NCBI GenBank assembly: GCA_944474755.1
Contig: OX104113.1
Coordinates: forward strand, 69,929,917-69,993,916
Length of the DNA stretch: 64,000 nt
Source: Limnoperna fortunei
Lineage: Eukaryota; Mollusca; Bivalvia; Mytilida; Modiolidae
Direction: 5' to 3'
Made by a program: the position numbers and the translations under genes. Below, one piece after another: positions 12,056 to 23,422 of this stretch. Within the stretch, counting starts at the first letter, position 1; each line of letters opens with the position of its first letter. A model generated the notes under the pieces. That model made no database searches. It was given only the letters and a program-made list of their open reading frames with translations, and was not told where the DNA came from.

Positions 12056-12806
12056 GTCACACCGAGAAGATTTTAGTGAAGGAAGGTCTACAGACTTATC
12101 TACAGAAGCGGCTATAACACAATTTACTGCTACGCTGAACGAAGCTTTGGAACGACAGAAAACCACATTAATTCAACATTTTGAAGATCGTTTTGAATGT
12201 TCCACATCTCGAAAAGCTACAGGTGTAGATGCTAATGATTATATTTTTAAGAACGAGGGAAATAAAATTCAATACGGCTTTAACGGTGAAATGTTGAACA
12301 AGTTATCGGTGTTGGAAAGTTGTTTGAAGTTTGGCAAGTTGGAAGAAGCTTTTGATTTGATCACCGAAGCAAAAGAAGTTATTCGGAAGAGAAATAAGAT
12401 ATTGAAGATTGCAGACAAGCACGGGTGGGACACCGTAAAAGAGTACTTGGACAGTCCTTTGGCGGACAACAAAGAAGATGCATCAGAACTACGTGCTGCT
12501 ATTTCTAGGGCTAATCGCAATAGGACTTTTAAGCCTTATGACAGAGTTCGGCCTACTGAATCATCAGGATTCTCGCAGAATTCGTCTGTTAGGGGAGGAA
12601 AATTGAACTCCAGAAGTTTTTTTCGTGGCGTTGGCCACTACAGCGGATCGGATATCCAAGGAAGAAACCAGAAAACACCAGAAGTCTTCAAATGCTTCTA
12701 CTGTAATCAACCAGGTCATTTCGCCAGGGCCTGTCCTCACAAGGGATCACTCCCTGCAGCTAGTTCAATCTCGTCAGTTCCAAAAGACCTCGCAAAAGAT
12801 CAGTGA
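12054..12806 (+). CDS. gag: Gag-like protein of the recombinase retroelement, CCHC zinc knuckle
   Basis: Intact 250-codon frame starting MSHREDFSEGRSTDLS; this ATG abuts the end of repeat A1 and is preferred over the in-frame ATG at 12033 inside A1. The N-terminal two thirds are charged and helical (LEERQK-like heptads, EAKEVIRKRNKILKIADKHG). A basic linker with RGG/RGV follows. A retroviral-type knuckle C-x2-C-x4-H-x4-C (CFYCNQPGHFARAC) lies near the C-terminus. The family role is binding and packaging of element RNA. The RT frame begins inside its 3' end in +1 register, as usual for these elements. It is the only undamaged frame of the element. Confidence 0.8.
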   Translation: MSHREDFSEGRSTDLSTEAAITQFTATLNEALERQKTTLIQHFEDRFECSTSRKATGVDANDYIFKNEGNKIQYGFNGEMLNKLSVLESCLKFGKLEEAFDLITEAKEVIRKRNKILKIADKHGWDTVKEYLDSPLADNKEDASELRAAISRANRNRTFKPYDRVRPTESSGFSQNSSVRGGKLNSRSFFRGVGHYSGSDIQGRNQKTPEVFKCFYCNQPGHFARACPHKGSLPAASSISSVPKDLAKDQ

Positions 12807-14614
12807 ACCAGACACAGCAGATATAGTTGAGTATTTAACTCCTAGTACGTCTAGTATAAACATTGTCAGCTTTCAAAGTAGTTCAATAACTTTAAGTGTT
12901 AAAAGCAATTTAAAGAAACATGTTAGTTTTTGGAAAAATGATTTGCATTGCATTGAATTTATTTTGAATGTTATCAATTTTGGTTACCGGATTCCTTTTC
13001 ATACCATGCCTACGTCTTCGTTTTTACGTAATAATAAATCTGCACTGCAACATTCGGAATTCGTTGCACAAGCTATTAATGAACTATTGAAGAAAAATTG
13101 TATCAATGAAGTTGATTGTCCTTTTGTTGTAAATCCATTAACAGTATCGGTTAATAGCTCCGGAAAGAAAAGGTTAGTTTTGGATCTTCGTCATATAAAC
13201 GAATTTGTTGATAAGATGAAAGTTAAATTTGAAGGTGTAAAAAAAGCCAAAAGTTTTGCGACTTCTAATTGTTATGCATTTAGGTTTGATTTAACATCCG
13301 GGTATCACCATATTGATATTCATCCTGATTATCAAAAATTTCTAGGATTTTCTTGGATATTTGGTAACACTAGAAAATATTTTACGTGTTTTAGTCAAAC
13401 ATTGGCGTAGTCTGGGTTTGCCTATTGTCATATATTTAGATGACGGTATGTGCACGGCTGAGTCTTATGAATTCTGTGAACAATTTTCAGCTTTAGTTCA
13501 ATAAGATTTATTAAAATCGGGGTTTATTGTTAATAAAGAGAAAAGCATTTGGGACCCAGTGCAAAAAATTGAATGGTTAGGTTTTTTATGGAATTTAAAA
13601 AAATTGTACTTTAGAAATTCCCCAAAAGAAATTTGTTTGTCTAAAATCTAGCATTGTTAATCTGATTGAAGGAAAGTGTCACGTGACTAGTAGAAATTTA
13701 GCAAAAATTGCGGGCAAAATAATATCCTGGATTCCAGCATTAGGAAACATTTGTAATCTTATGACAAAACACATTCATATGGCTATTTGTTGTAATAAAA
13801 GCTGGGATAGTCTAATTTCCATAAATGATAATGTTATAACAGAATTAAAATTTTGGTATCTTCAATGCGATTCATTATCTTCAAAATGCATAGTTCCTAT
13901 TTACAGGAAACCACAAAGAATAGTTTTTTCAGATGCAAGTCAATTTGCTGGCGCTGGATTTATATTAAATGACGAAAAAAATTGTACATTTTATGTTTGA
14001 TGAAAATGAACGTGAAAAGAGCTCTACTTGGAGAGAACTTTATTCTTTAAAAAATAATTTAACAGCTTTGAAGTCTGATTTATCTGAAAAATATGTAAAA
14101 ATGTATACTGACAATCAAAATGTAGTGCAAATTGTAAAAAAAGGGCAGTATGAAAGAAGAACTTCAGGATATTGCTTTAGAAATTTTTCATTTTTGTCTG
14201 ACTTATAAAGTTAAATTAGATGTAGAATGGATTCCCAGAGAAGAAAATACTTTCGCAGATTCTTTAAGCAAAATTTTCGATTTCGACGACTGGGGTGTTG
14301 CTCAACATATTTTTGATTTTTTCAATAAGTTTTGGGGCCCTTACACTTGTGATCGTTTTGCAGATTACAAAAATAAGAAATTAAACTGTTTTTATTCGAA
14401 GTATTATACGCCCGACACCTCTGGAGTTGATGCTTTTGTATATGATTGGTCTGGACATAATAACTGGCTGATACCTCCAATTAGCTTAATTTCTTCTTGC
14501 ATTAATCATATGTTTTTATGTAAAGCAAAAGGAACTTTAGTTGTTCCTAAATGGAAGTCGGCTTTATTTTGGCCATCCTTAGAAAATTTAAAAATTTTAT
14601 TAAAGATTATATAG
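12765..14614 (+). pseudogene. reverse transcriptase / RNase H of the recombinase retroelement, broken
   Basis: RT motifs seen: GKKRLVLDLRHIN (about 13155), FRFDLTSGYHHIDIHP (about 13285) and, in another frame, VIYLDDG at about 13428 (the YxDD catalytic box). Between the second and third blocks the conserved LPFGL-type region is missing and the frame shifts near 13390, which removes part of the fingers/palm. The connection and RNase H follow: VFSDASQFAGAGF (13925), a frameshift near 13980, STWREL and MYTDNQNV (14020-14120), a frameshift near 14160, then EWIPREENTFADSLSK (14228) and the DIRS/Ngaro-typical tail DRFADYKNKKLNCF ... GHNNWLIPP. At least three lesions make it inactive. Confidence 0.85.
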
Positions 14615-14796
14615 AATATGAAAAACCTGTCTATTTTTTCGTTAAAGGTTCACAGGAAAATAGTGTGTTTGCTAATGTTCCATTTAATGGAAATGTTGTT
14701 GTATTGCTAGTAGAGTTTTCAGTTAATTAATATTTGATTAACATGATGAAAATGTGTTTGTATAAGTGATGACGAACTGTCAACTGATTTATATTG

Positions 14797-14985
14797 AACA
14801 TGCGAGGTTGAATGCCGCATGTTATATGTTGTATGTGAGGTAGAATGCCACATACTCAGATTTGTTGATTCATGCGAAGTTGAATGCCGCATGTGTTTTA
14901 CAGTGTATTCGAGGTAGAATGCCACATACTGTAATATGTATAGAGGACACTGTGTCGCAATAATGCGAGGGTTAATGCCGCATTA
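14797..14985 (+). repeat. array of five hairpins with a constant 11-nt loop
   Basis: Between the RNase H and recombinase frames are five units. 14797-14823: stem AACATGCG/CGCATGTT. 14831-14855: GTATGTG/CACATAC. 14871-14893: CATGCG/CGCATG. 14904-14928: imperfect. 14961-14985: TAATGCG/CGCATTA. Each encloses an 11-nt loop close to AGGTTGAATGC. Stem bases differ between units but change on both sides together (GCG/CGC versus GTG/CAC). Loops stay nearly constant. Function unknown. Confidence 0.85.
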
Positions 14986-15009
14986 CAGTTTTTGTAATAC
15001 TTTTTTATA

Positions 15010-16110
15010 TTGTATGTTAATGTTTATTTATTTTTTAGACTGTACAGTCAAATTGGACACAGTTCAAGAATTATGCCACTGATTCAAGATTTTCCAGTGT
15101 TATTAAACAGTTACCTAATTACGTTGAATTTTCAAAGTCGGAAAATACAATCAAGAAATACAAATGCTATTTTCAAAAATTTAAGCGGGGCCTCGGTGGC
15201 CGAGTGGTTAAAGGTAGTTCGTCTACTGATGATCACGTGGTCTGTCAACACTGAGATTGCGGGCTCGAGTCTCACTGCAATTCTAATTCTTTACAGTGTT
15301 TGCCAGCTACAGAAACCACTGTGTCACTTTATATTGGTAGTCTTATTCAAAGTAAATGCAGTGAAGCAGTCTTGTTATCCAATTTTTATGCTGTCAAATG
15401 GTTTCATGATTTTCATTTTAAGATAAATACTTGTTCTGATAAATTTTTGAATCTAATTTTAGAAGGTGGAAAGCGTTTATTGAGTAAGCCTGTAAACAAA
15501 AAAGAGCCAATTACGCCAGAAATATTAAAACAAATTGTTGACAAATTTAGTACTAGTTCCAATTTAAAATCATTAAGAATTATTGTTTTATTTTTGCTTG
15601 GTGTTTCTGGATTTCTAAGATACAATGAAATAGCCAATTTGAAAATGTATAATTTACAGTTTTCTGACAATTTTGTCAAGTTAATCATTGAGAAGAGTAA
15701 GACAGATAAGTATAGGAGAGGTAGTGCTGTTACAATAGCCAAAACTGGTTCAGATTTTTGTCCAATTTTATGGTTAAATCGATATATAGTTTTAGCTGGT
15801 TTGAAAAAGGGTTCAGATGAATTTATTTTTAGAGCTTTATCATTCAAATCGACTGGCGTGTACACTTTATGCAAACAGAATACACCATTGTCTTATACCA
15901 GAGCTAGAGAAATTACACTTGATGCTTTAGAAGAAATTGGTTTGGATAAAACAAAGGTTGGTTTACACAGTTTGAGAAGCGGGGGTGCATCAAGTGCGGC
16001 TAATTGAGGGGTTTCTGAAAGATTGCTGAAAGCTCATGGGCTTCAGATTTGGCTAAAGACGGTTATATTAAAGACAGTATTGATTCTCAACTATATTTGT
16101 ATCTCTGAAT
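15010..16110 (+). pseudogene. tyrosine recombinase of the retroelement, interrupted by a SINE
   Basis: The N-terminal SAM-like part is readable before a SINE head (FSKSENTIKKYKCYFQKFK, up to about 15182). It resumes at about 15290 (PATETTVSLYIGSLIQ). The 235-codon frame 15300-16007 carries the catalytic-domain signatures GVSGFLRYNEIANL (first Arg), KTDKYRRGS and HSLRSGGASS (His-x-x-Arg). A TGA at 16005-16007 is followed in frame by GVSERLLKAHG, then a shifted DGYIKDS-type stretch that would hold the nucleophilic Tyr. In the family this enzyme integrates the circular cDNA. The SINE, the stop and a frameshift inactivate it here. Confidence 0.85.
15184..15277 (+). repeat. SINE head (tRNA-like part) inside the recombinase gene
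   Basis: GGGGCCTCGGTGGCCGAGTG with A-box-like TGGCCGAGTGG and B-box-like GGGCTCGAGTC. It matches the first about 90 bp of the family seen in full at 31953-32190 and 56825-57094 (minus). Body and tail are missing. Confidence 0.85.
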
Positions 16111-16147
16111 CTTGGCATTTAATTCTTAACTTCTCCTTTGTTTTTTC

Positions 16148-16253
16148 GAAGTTACTGCGAGCAACTAAGCCTAGATATTTGTTTTGTCTTTCACGCCATT
16201 TGCCATAGAGTAGAAATAATTTAAATTCGGACGATTTTAAGAGGGAGAATTTA
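16148..16253 (+). repeat. split direct repeat B1
   Basis: 106 bp, one substitution from B2 (16565-16670). It starts GAAGTTACTGCGAGCAACTA and ends GGGAGAATTTA directly against A2. Confidence 0.9.
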
Positions 16254-16670
16254 AATATATTTCTATTTCGGGTAAAATGGGGTTTTACCTAAGTTACTAC
16301 ATATAAATTATAAATAACTTGTTTGGTCAGTTCTATAATTAAGTGTGGGTAGAATACCCGCTTTTACAGTGCACGCTTTGCATGATATGGACGGGCACGG
16401 ACTGATATAAATAGTGTTGACGGGTATTACGGGTATCGACGCTTGCAGTAACCTCAAAGAAACAGGTGTTTTTTCTTCTGCATACTATATTTTCATTGTA
16501 ATGGATGTGTGATTGAAGTTTTATTTATTTAGTTAAAAATGTTAATGTAATAAATTTTGCTCTAGAAGTTACTGCGAGCAACTAAGCCTGGATATTTGTT
16601 TTGTCTTTCACGCCATTTGCCATAGAGTAGAAATAATTTAAATTCGGACGATTTTAAGAGGGAGAATTTA
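16254..16670 (+). repeat. split direct repeats A2 + spacer + B2
   Basis: A2 16254-16488, spacer 16489-16564, B2 16565-16670. This 417-bp block is the one represented by the solo remnant at 25755-26173 in copy B, with identical flanks on both sides. Confidence 0.9.
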
Positions 16671-17769
16671 ATAGTCGGAGACTACTGTGTGCGCATTTTA
16701 AATGAAAGTACACTATGTTGTAATGCGTAAAATTATGAATAGGTTGGGTTTTCAAATCTCGACCCGGAGACCTGTTACCCGCCCCACCCCAACCCGGTGG
16801 ATTAATCTTAAAGATTGTAAGAGCAAAAGTAATCTTGACGTTTTGAAAACGTCTTATGAATTAACATACGATTATGGTAAGTTTAATGATAAGAATAAAT
16901 TGTGAAAACAATTAAACAATCTTACAAATTAAGTACTTTAAAGTATATGAGCATTCCTTTTTAATTTGAATATTAGGAATAAACGTATATATAATAAAAA
17001 AAATTCATATGCTTTTACACAATTGTAACAAGAGAATCAAAATTTATATAATTTTAATTATATCATATAGATTATATCAGATTATTCACTGCAGCCCGCC
17101 CCACGCACCATTTTGATTCCTTCTTTGTCGATCCATCAGTACAAAACAATGATTCACACAATTTTATATGAGTTTAAACAGATTTTGACGGTAGTTTATT
17201 GCCGTTTATTGACTTCAATCGGAAAATCAATTTAGGTAACTTTTTTATTATTTCTAATACAGTGATTATGCTGGGAGGTTTCCTAGTGCTCGACTCAAAT
17301 AACTTCTCAGCGCGTCCCACGGTGACGGCTAAGGGAGGGCCTCTCGTTAAGGGTTGTTCAAGTCATTATACGGAAAGCCTGGCACTCAATGAATGCCATA
17401 AATCTCCTCAAGGTTTGTTGGAGGAACCGGACTCGCAGTGAAAACAGCTTCATTCAGAAGCTCGTATCACGCATACTCGAAACGATTTAAGTCTTTCGCA
17501 TAGATCGATGGTATTATTTTCTAAAAACTCGGTGACTTCACGAGCTCTTCGAGGGCAAGCATTATCGTCAATTATAATAGTAACTGCCAATAGCAGCGCC
17601 TTGTTAGCTTCTTATTTATTCCTTTCAAGGCATTTAGCGTCTTCTAAGCTCTTTTGTTTCATTACGCATGAAACAAATGTTTGATAAATGATTACTCATT
17701 TCTTTTACAGGTAAAATATATAGGAAGACCACTTTAATACAGGAGCACTGAAGAGAACAAGTAATCGAG
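16671..17769 (+). other. non-coding spacer upstream of Mab-21-like gene, copy A
   Basis: Conserved in copy B (26174-27248). Short frames here (for example 17199-17441) change mostly at amino-acid-altering positions between copies, so I do not call them genes. The 5' untranslated region and promoter of the downstream gene should lie at the right end, but no TATA box stands out. Confidence 0.45.
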
Positions 17770-20663
17770 ATGGAAGGTAAGACTCGCAAAGTCAGACGAT
17801 AGTCGTCGTTAAAATATCTCAACTATTGTCACTGTTGTTTTTCTTTTTAATTATTACACTTAGCATAAAATTATGATGCTTTATTTTGTATTGTCATCAG
17901 ATTATAAAAAATATCTCTAAACTTGTTCCGGAACAAATTTTAATTTATATCAGTCATTCTTATATTTAATGAAATCTTAAACACTTGTACATGTATGATT
18001 AAGAACGCTATTTAGGTTTCGTCTAAGCCTTTATCCAAGTCGACAGTTAAATAACACAGACTATATCAATTTAAAACTAGGGAATCTTCTATAAATTTTT
18101 TACAAACCATTGAAAAATATTTTTGTACTAATTTTAAGATATTTAAACAGAAATGTTACATAAGGCTTTAATAAGAATCATCAGAATTTGTACAGTTAAC
18201 CTTGTTGTAGTATTTAACATTATGCATGTCTGCTAAAGTAGGCTTTCTTTATAAGTGTTTAAGATCTTTCCCACACACATGACGCGTTTCGGGTAATCGG
18301 TTTTTGGCTTTTCACTTGAACATGGTTAGAGATGATATAGTAAACATCCTATAAGTGATCAAAAGGAAAAGGGCTTCGTTCAATTTGAATCCAGCGTCCA
18401 AGGTCATGGTCAAACCATAGCAAGAAGCTTACTGTTATAAATGATGATTGTAACCATATATTTGAAGAATTAGGATGATCCACTTTACTGAAATATGTCA
18501 TTTTACAACCTTATGGGGCATTTCATCTCTACGAACGGGCATAAAATTTCTTTACTCGAATAACTATTTTTCGCGACTGGAAGTGACATTTGTGCTATTA
18601 TTTTCTGAATTTAAACCATTACGGGAAAGTCCTTTATATTTGTTCCCAGAACAAATGTCATTTTATTATTTATTATTTGTATTTACCGTCGATGACTGTT
18701 TACATCATGCATCTTTATCACTGTATCACTTTATGTGTCAACATATTGTGGGGACAGAGGAGACCGTACGAAAAAAACGTCTGATGAATACGATCCTTGA
18801 TAATGTAAATTCTAGTGGTGACAGTTTGGTCGAAATAACTAGCGGAAGCACTGGAGAAGGCCTAGATATAAAAGGAAGTGATTTAGATACCATGGTGGTT
18901 TATAAAACAATTATTGTGCACGAAGACATAGGGATCGTAAAACCTGATCCACGGAAAATAAACTTGGTAATGGAAATGAATGACACAAAACCAGGATTTA
19001 CTCTATTACGATTCGTTGAATTGCCTGATGTTTCAATTATGAAAATGTGCTCATTCAATGGAAAGTCATGGTACCTGTCAAGTGATCTATGGAAATATCA
19101 AAATATGGGTAATTTTAACGAACGGAACTTTCATGATATGGATAATATTCATGGACCATGTTTTTCAGATAAGAATGAAACTCTGGATGTCGCGTTTTGT
19201 CTTCACAACGCTAAATGGATACGTCTCGCTGAAGAATGGATTACACGACCAAACATGTCATGGCCAAGCACTGATGTCAAATCAAATATCATCGAACACG
19301 GTGTTCTCTATGTCCCTATTGGATGTAAGGGATCCGCAAATGAAGCACTAGAATGGCGAATTTCATTTTCAGTTGCAGAAAAGCTGTTGATCTACACATT
19401 TAGTCATACACAATTACTTTGTTATGCTCTTATGAAGATATTACTAAAGGATGTAATCAACCATGGTAGCGATTGTAAGAATTTGCTTTGCTCGTATTTT
19501 ATCAAAATAATTATTTTATGGGTTTCTGAGGAATTAACAGGGACACAATGGAAACCAGAAAATTTGATAAAATGTTTCCTGATATGTCTTAAAAGGTTGC
19601 TATACTATGTAGAGTACTCAATGTGTCCTCATTACTTTATTCCAATTATTAACATGTTTGAAAGTAAAATAGAAGGGCAATCACAAAAAGTGTTGCTTAG
19701 ATATTTAAATGCATTATTTGATTTTGGTTGGCGTTGTGTGCTTTTCTCGAAACAATTTCACAATTTACCATCCTTACAAGTGAAGTGCTGTTCACGTCAG
19801 AAATTAAAAACACACAACTGGAATTGTTTTTAACAACTAAGTATGCATGTCAGCAACTCTTGCCATTAAGCAGACATGAGTGGATAGTGTACAGAAAACT
19901 TATAAGACTATTAAATGTTACCAAGTCTTCATTTATCAAGTTGAACTATTCTCGTTACATATCTGGTATTTCTGCGAGATTAATTGAGCACAGTACCTTT
20001 TATTTTCCCGATATTAACAAAAACGTTTATTCTCAAAACCGGACACAACTAAGCTATCTTCTACAGAATGTAAACCATGATGCTGTATCTGGTTGGTTGA
20101 TGTTGGCGGCATTTTTCTACAAAATTAGACAGTACAAAGAGGTTCTTTGTATACTGTCTTATGTTCTAAGCAAGTGCACACCAGAGAAACTGTACAGCGT
20201 GGGACATCTTACACAAATACAACTGAATTTGATCAGATCCACAACTTTGCAGAGTCTAGGAATAATGCGTGCTTTAAAACTTATAGTGATGCACGACGCA
20301 TGTTTTTTTATGCAGGAAAGTAGACTGATACCAGAAGAAATGGCATTAGATTGTTCACAAACACATGGCTTTTTTTCTCCGGTTGTATTTGCTCATTTCC
20401 TTCGTTTTCTGTGTCATTACCATCTTAATCAGACACGAAACTGCTACGAGTCAATCAGAGATTTATCGCTCACGATTGGCGAAAATTATTATATCGCAAA
20501 TGCAACTGAAAAAGGTATGGGTTTCAACTTACTTGGAATAGCTTTACAATTGATCGGACAGAACAAAATAGCAGAAAAAGCTTTCAGAAAAGCCACCAAA
20601 TACAATAAAGTATTCAACACTGCTGCAGAAAAGCGAATTTTGATGATGTACAGCAACTGCTGA
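17770..20663 (+). pseudogene. Mab-21-like / cGAS-like receptor family gene, copy A (frameshifted)
   Basis: Two exons inferred: coding exon 1 is 7 nt (17770-17776, ATGGAAG before GTAAG), exon 2 is 18689-20663. Spliced and frame-corrected length is about 660 codons. The nucleotidyltransferase-fold signature ITSGSTGEGLDIKGSDLDTM (GS at residues 55-56, D67, D69) fits hG[GS]x(9-13)[DE]h[DE]h. GKSWYLSSDLW, AEEWITRPNMSWPS, LEWRISFSVAEKLL and CPHYFIPIINMFES follow the Mab-21 order. The last about 250 residues are helical and TPR-like (GQNKIAEKAFRKATKYN). Family knowledge: cGAS-like receptors sense nucleic acids and make cyclic dinucleotides; activity here is inference. Lesions: one T lost near 19763 (452-codon premature end if read alone) and the intron acceptor AG changed to CG at 18687-18688. 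Copy B keeps both features. Confidence 0.8.
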
Positions 20664-21528
20664 ATCGAGATTTAAAGAGAAAGAAAGGACATGATATTTT
20701 ACTACGTATTAATATTTTTGTTATTATTTTAATTTATTTTACAAACGTTGAATATATTAGTTTGAACGATTTGTGAACTGAGTGAATTGTGTACACTACA
20801 CAAATAATTTTTTGCGGGTTATTGTATCATGCGACTCTAAAATGTTATGCTTAGATTACAAAAGCGATACGCAGTTTTAGCTCGTTACGTTAGTTTTATT
20901 TAGGTCATCTCAAACTATAATTGACTTGAGAAAACAGGAACAAGGGTCTCGGTTGTTAATGTAGTTAGTAATAAATTATTGACCACTTTCCTGTTAAAAC
21001 TGAGGTTGCGCGTTCAGCCTTATATGGGAAGGATATGCTTGACTACAACCCCAATTTACTAAAAATTCCAGTTTTATTGGCGAAGGTTGGGGTTTAACCA
21101 GGTACTCCGGCATCTTTCCTTAATACTAACTGGACGCCATAGTTTAAAAATTGTTGAAAGTTGTTTTAAATAACAACAATAAAGGAACATGCAAATATTG
21201 TGCAAATACCGATATTGAAGAAATAAGGTAACGTGAGTGATGAGGCTGTTCGAGAAAAAATTTAACCAACTTTAATTTCATACAAATATAGGTCAGATTG
21301 CAAAAAATTGTGGTTTTTTTTGGTTACTTTATTGTAAAAGTAATTGGATACTTGCTAGCAAAATTTGTTTAAATTTTTTTGTAGAAAAAAAACATTAGAG
21401 GTGCATACTGTTTTGTAAGGCTAAATTTGGCTTCTTTAAAGTCAGACATTATGTGTATTATTTACTGTAATGTTTGTCAGGACAGAGTTTCCATGTATAC
21501 ATTTTCTTACTTTTCCCAAACTTTGTCA
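20664..21528 (+). other. 3' flank of copy A with a degenerate SINE (about 20944-21190)
   Basis: The SINE body is recognised by CCAGTTTTATTGGCGAAGGT, GGTACTCCGGCATC, AACTGGACGCCATAG and a CAACAATAAA tail. The same decayed SINE is in copy B (30449-30700), so it predates the duplication. Nothing else recognisable. Confidence 0.65.
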
Positions 21529-21856
21529 TGATCAATATGTTATGACTTGTTTACGTCATTTATTTATATTGACATTCAATGACTAAGGCCATTCGTTGGT
21601 CAGTCTTTGTCTAAATTTTTGACAAGAAACACCGTCATTTGTATCGTTGCATAATCTTCTAGACTTGTATATTATTTTTTGTTTATGCTGTATCGTCATG
21701 TTTGTCGATCCGATACTTAATAAGCTTGCTGGTTGGTAGACTCTTTAGACTTTTATATAATATTTTGAACTACCTGTATTGTGTTTTTACACGATCCCAG
21801 TGGACTTATATTATTCCATCACCGAATGAAAAAATACTTTAAGCATTTAGAGTTAA

Positions 21857-21900
21857 ACGCCACTGATGAGTCTTAAGTAGACGAAACGCGCGTCTGGCGT
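21857..21900 (+). ncRNA. hammerhead ribozyme 1 (newt-type, palindromic stem III)
   Basis: Stem I ACGCCA (21857-21862) pairs with TGGCGT (21895-21900) over 6 bp. Core CTGATGA is at 21863-21869; stem II GTCT-TAAGT-AGAC at 21870-21882; GAA at 21883-21885; stem III ACGCGCGT at 21886-21893; cleavage is expected after C21894 (GTC). All invariant core positions are present. Stem III is a self-complementary 8-mer too short to close alone, as in newt satellite 2, whose ribozyme is known to act as a dimer. Confidence 0.9.
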
Positions 21901-22364
21901 AATGAATGTCACCTTGGTAATTTTGATTACATCTTGTTGGAATATTTGAGCAAAGCAAAGTAACAGCACGGCACGTCCGCGGCTGGCGGATTTGTGAAGC
22001 AACTATTTTGGGTTAAGTTGGAAATGAGAAATTTCAAGATCAATATGTTATGACTTGTTTACGTCATTTATTTATATTGACATTCAATGACTAAGGCCAT
22101 TCGTTGGTCAGTCTTTGTCTAAATTTTTGACAAGAAACATCGTCATTTGTATCGTTGCATAATCTTCTAGACTTTTATATTATTTTTAGTTTATGCTGTA
22201 TCGTCATGTTTGTCGATCCGATACTTAATAAGCTTGCTGGTTGGTAGACTCTTTAGACTTTTATATAATATTTTGAACTACCTGTATTGTGTTTTTACAC
22301 GATCCCAGTGGACTTATATTATTCCATCACCGAATGAAAAAATACTTTAAGCATTTAGAGTTAA

Positions 22365-22408
22365 ACGCCACTGATGAGTCTTAAGTAGACGAAACGCGGT
22401 TCTGGCGT
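22365..22408 (+). ncRNA. hammerhead ribozyme 2, stem III altered
   Basis: Identical to ribozyme 1 except that stem III reads ACGCGGTT instead of ACGCGCGT, which destroys its self-complementarity. Core, stems I and II are intact. Predicted weak or inactive. Confidence 0.85.
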
Positions 22409-22870
22409 AATGAATGTCACCTTGGTAATTTTGATTACATCTTGTTGGAATATTTGAGCAAAGCAAAGTAACAGCATGGCACGTCCGCGGCTGGCGGACT
22501 TGTGAAGCAACTATTTTGGGTTAAGTTGGAAATGAGAAATTTCAAGATCAATATGTTATGACTTGTTTACGTCATTTATTTATATTGACATTCAATGACA
22601 GGCCATTCGTTGGTCAGTCTTTGTCTAAATTTTTGACAAGAAACACCGTCATTTGTATCGTTGCATAATCTTCTAGACTTGTATATTATTTTTTGTTTAT
22701 GCTGTATCGTCATGTTTGTCGATCCGATACTTAATAAGCTTGCTGGTTGGTAGACTCTTTAGACTTTTATATAATATTTTGAAATACCTGTATTGTGTTT
22801 TTACACGATCCCAGTGGACTTATATTATTCCATCACCGAATGAAAAAATACTTTAAGCATTTAGAGTTAA

Positions 22871-22914
22871 ACGCCACTGATGAGTCTTAAGTAGACGAAA
22901 CGCGCGTCTGGCGT
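22871..22914 (+). ncRNA. hammerhead ribozyme 3
   Basis: Same sequence and structure as ribozyme 1; expected cleavage after C22908. Confidence 0.9.
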
Positions 22915-23378
22915 AATGAATGTCACCTTGGTAATTTTAATTACATCTTGTTGGAATATTTGAGCAAAGCAAAGTAACAGCACGGCACGTCCGCGGCTGG
23001 CGGACTTGTGAAGCAACTATTTTGGGTTAAGTTGGAAATGAGAAATTTCAAGATCAATATGTTATGACTTGTTTACGTCATTTATTTATATTGACATTCA
23101 ATGACTAAGGCCATTCGTTGGTCAGTCTTTGTCTAAATTTTTGACAAGAAACACCGTCATTTGTATCGTTGCATAATCTTCTAGACTTGTATATTATTTT
23201 TTGTTTATGCTGTATCGTCATGTTTGTCGATCCGATACTTAATAAGCTTGCTGGTTGGTAGACTCTTTAGACTTTTATATAATATTTTGAACTACCTGTA
23301 TTGTGTTTTTACACGATCCCAGTGGACTTATATTATTCCATCACCGAATGAAAAAATACTTTAAGCATTTAGAGTTAA

Positions 23379-23422
23379 ACGCCACTGATGAGTCTTAAGT
23401 AGACGAAACGCGCGTCTGGCGT
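23379..23422 (+). ncRNA. hammerhead ribozyme 4
   Basis: Same sequence and structure as ribozyme 1; expected cleavage after C23416, 508 nt after ribozyme 3. Confidence 0.9.

Larger units (their letters stand above)
11821..16670 (+). mobile_element. tyrosine-recombinase retroelement (Ngaro/DIRS-like) with split direct repeats
   Basis: Structure seen: A1 (11821-12055), internal region with gag, RT/RNase H and recombinase, B1 (16148-16253), A2 (16254-16488), a 76-bp spacer, B2 (16565-16670). A1 and A2 are both 235 bp with three differences; B1 and B2 are 106 bp with one. The A1-internal-B1-A2-B2 order is the split direct repeat arrangement known for Ngaro/PAT-type elements, which integrate with a tyrosine recombinase instead of a DDE integrase. 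The coding regions are broken: a deletion and frameshifts in RT, frameshifts in RNase H, and a SINE plus a stop in the recombinase. This copy is therefore non-autonomous. Copy B of the duplication has an A-spacer-B solo at the same site. Confidence 0.85.
10139..21528 (+). repeat. segmental duplication, copy A
   Basis: Sequence from 10139 to about 21528 is repeated with high identity at 24034-31013. The larger size of copy A is due almost entirely to the internal part of the retroelement at 11821-16253. The unit covers the right half of a foldback element, a non-coding spacer, a Mab-21-like gene and a degenerate SINE. Homology ends at CCCAAACTTTGTC in A and CCCATGCTTTGTC in B, where A runs into the hammerhead array. 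Confidence 0.9.

Noticed and set aside
16702..16905. 67-codon frame conserved in both duplicates
   Set aside because: Same reason: duplication, not selection. It has no recognisable domain.
17199..17441. 80-codon frame present in both duplicates (also 26678-26920)
   Set aside because: Differences between copies are mostly amino-acid changing and no motif is seen; conservation is explained by the recent duplication.
21857..23422. First reading of GGCGTA as the hammerhead cleavage site with stem III ACGC/GCGT
   Set aside because: In that register stem I cannot pair. The alternative register with GTC cleavage gives a 6-bp stem I and matches the known newt layout.
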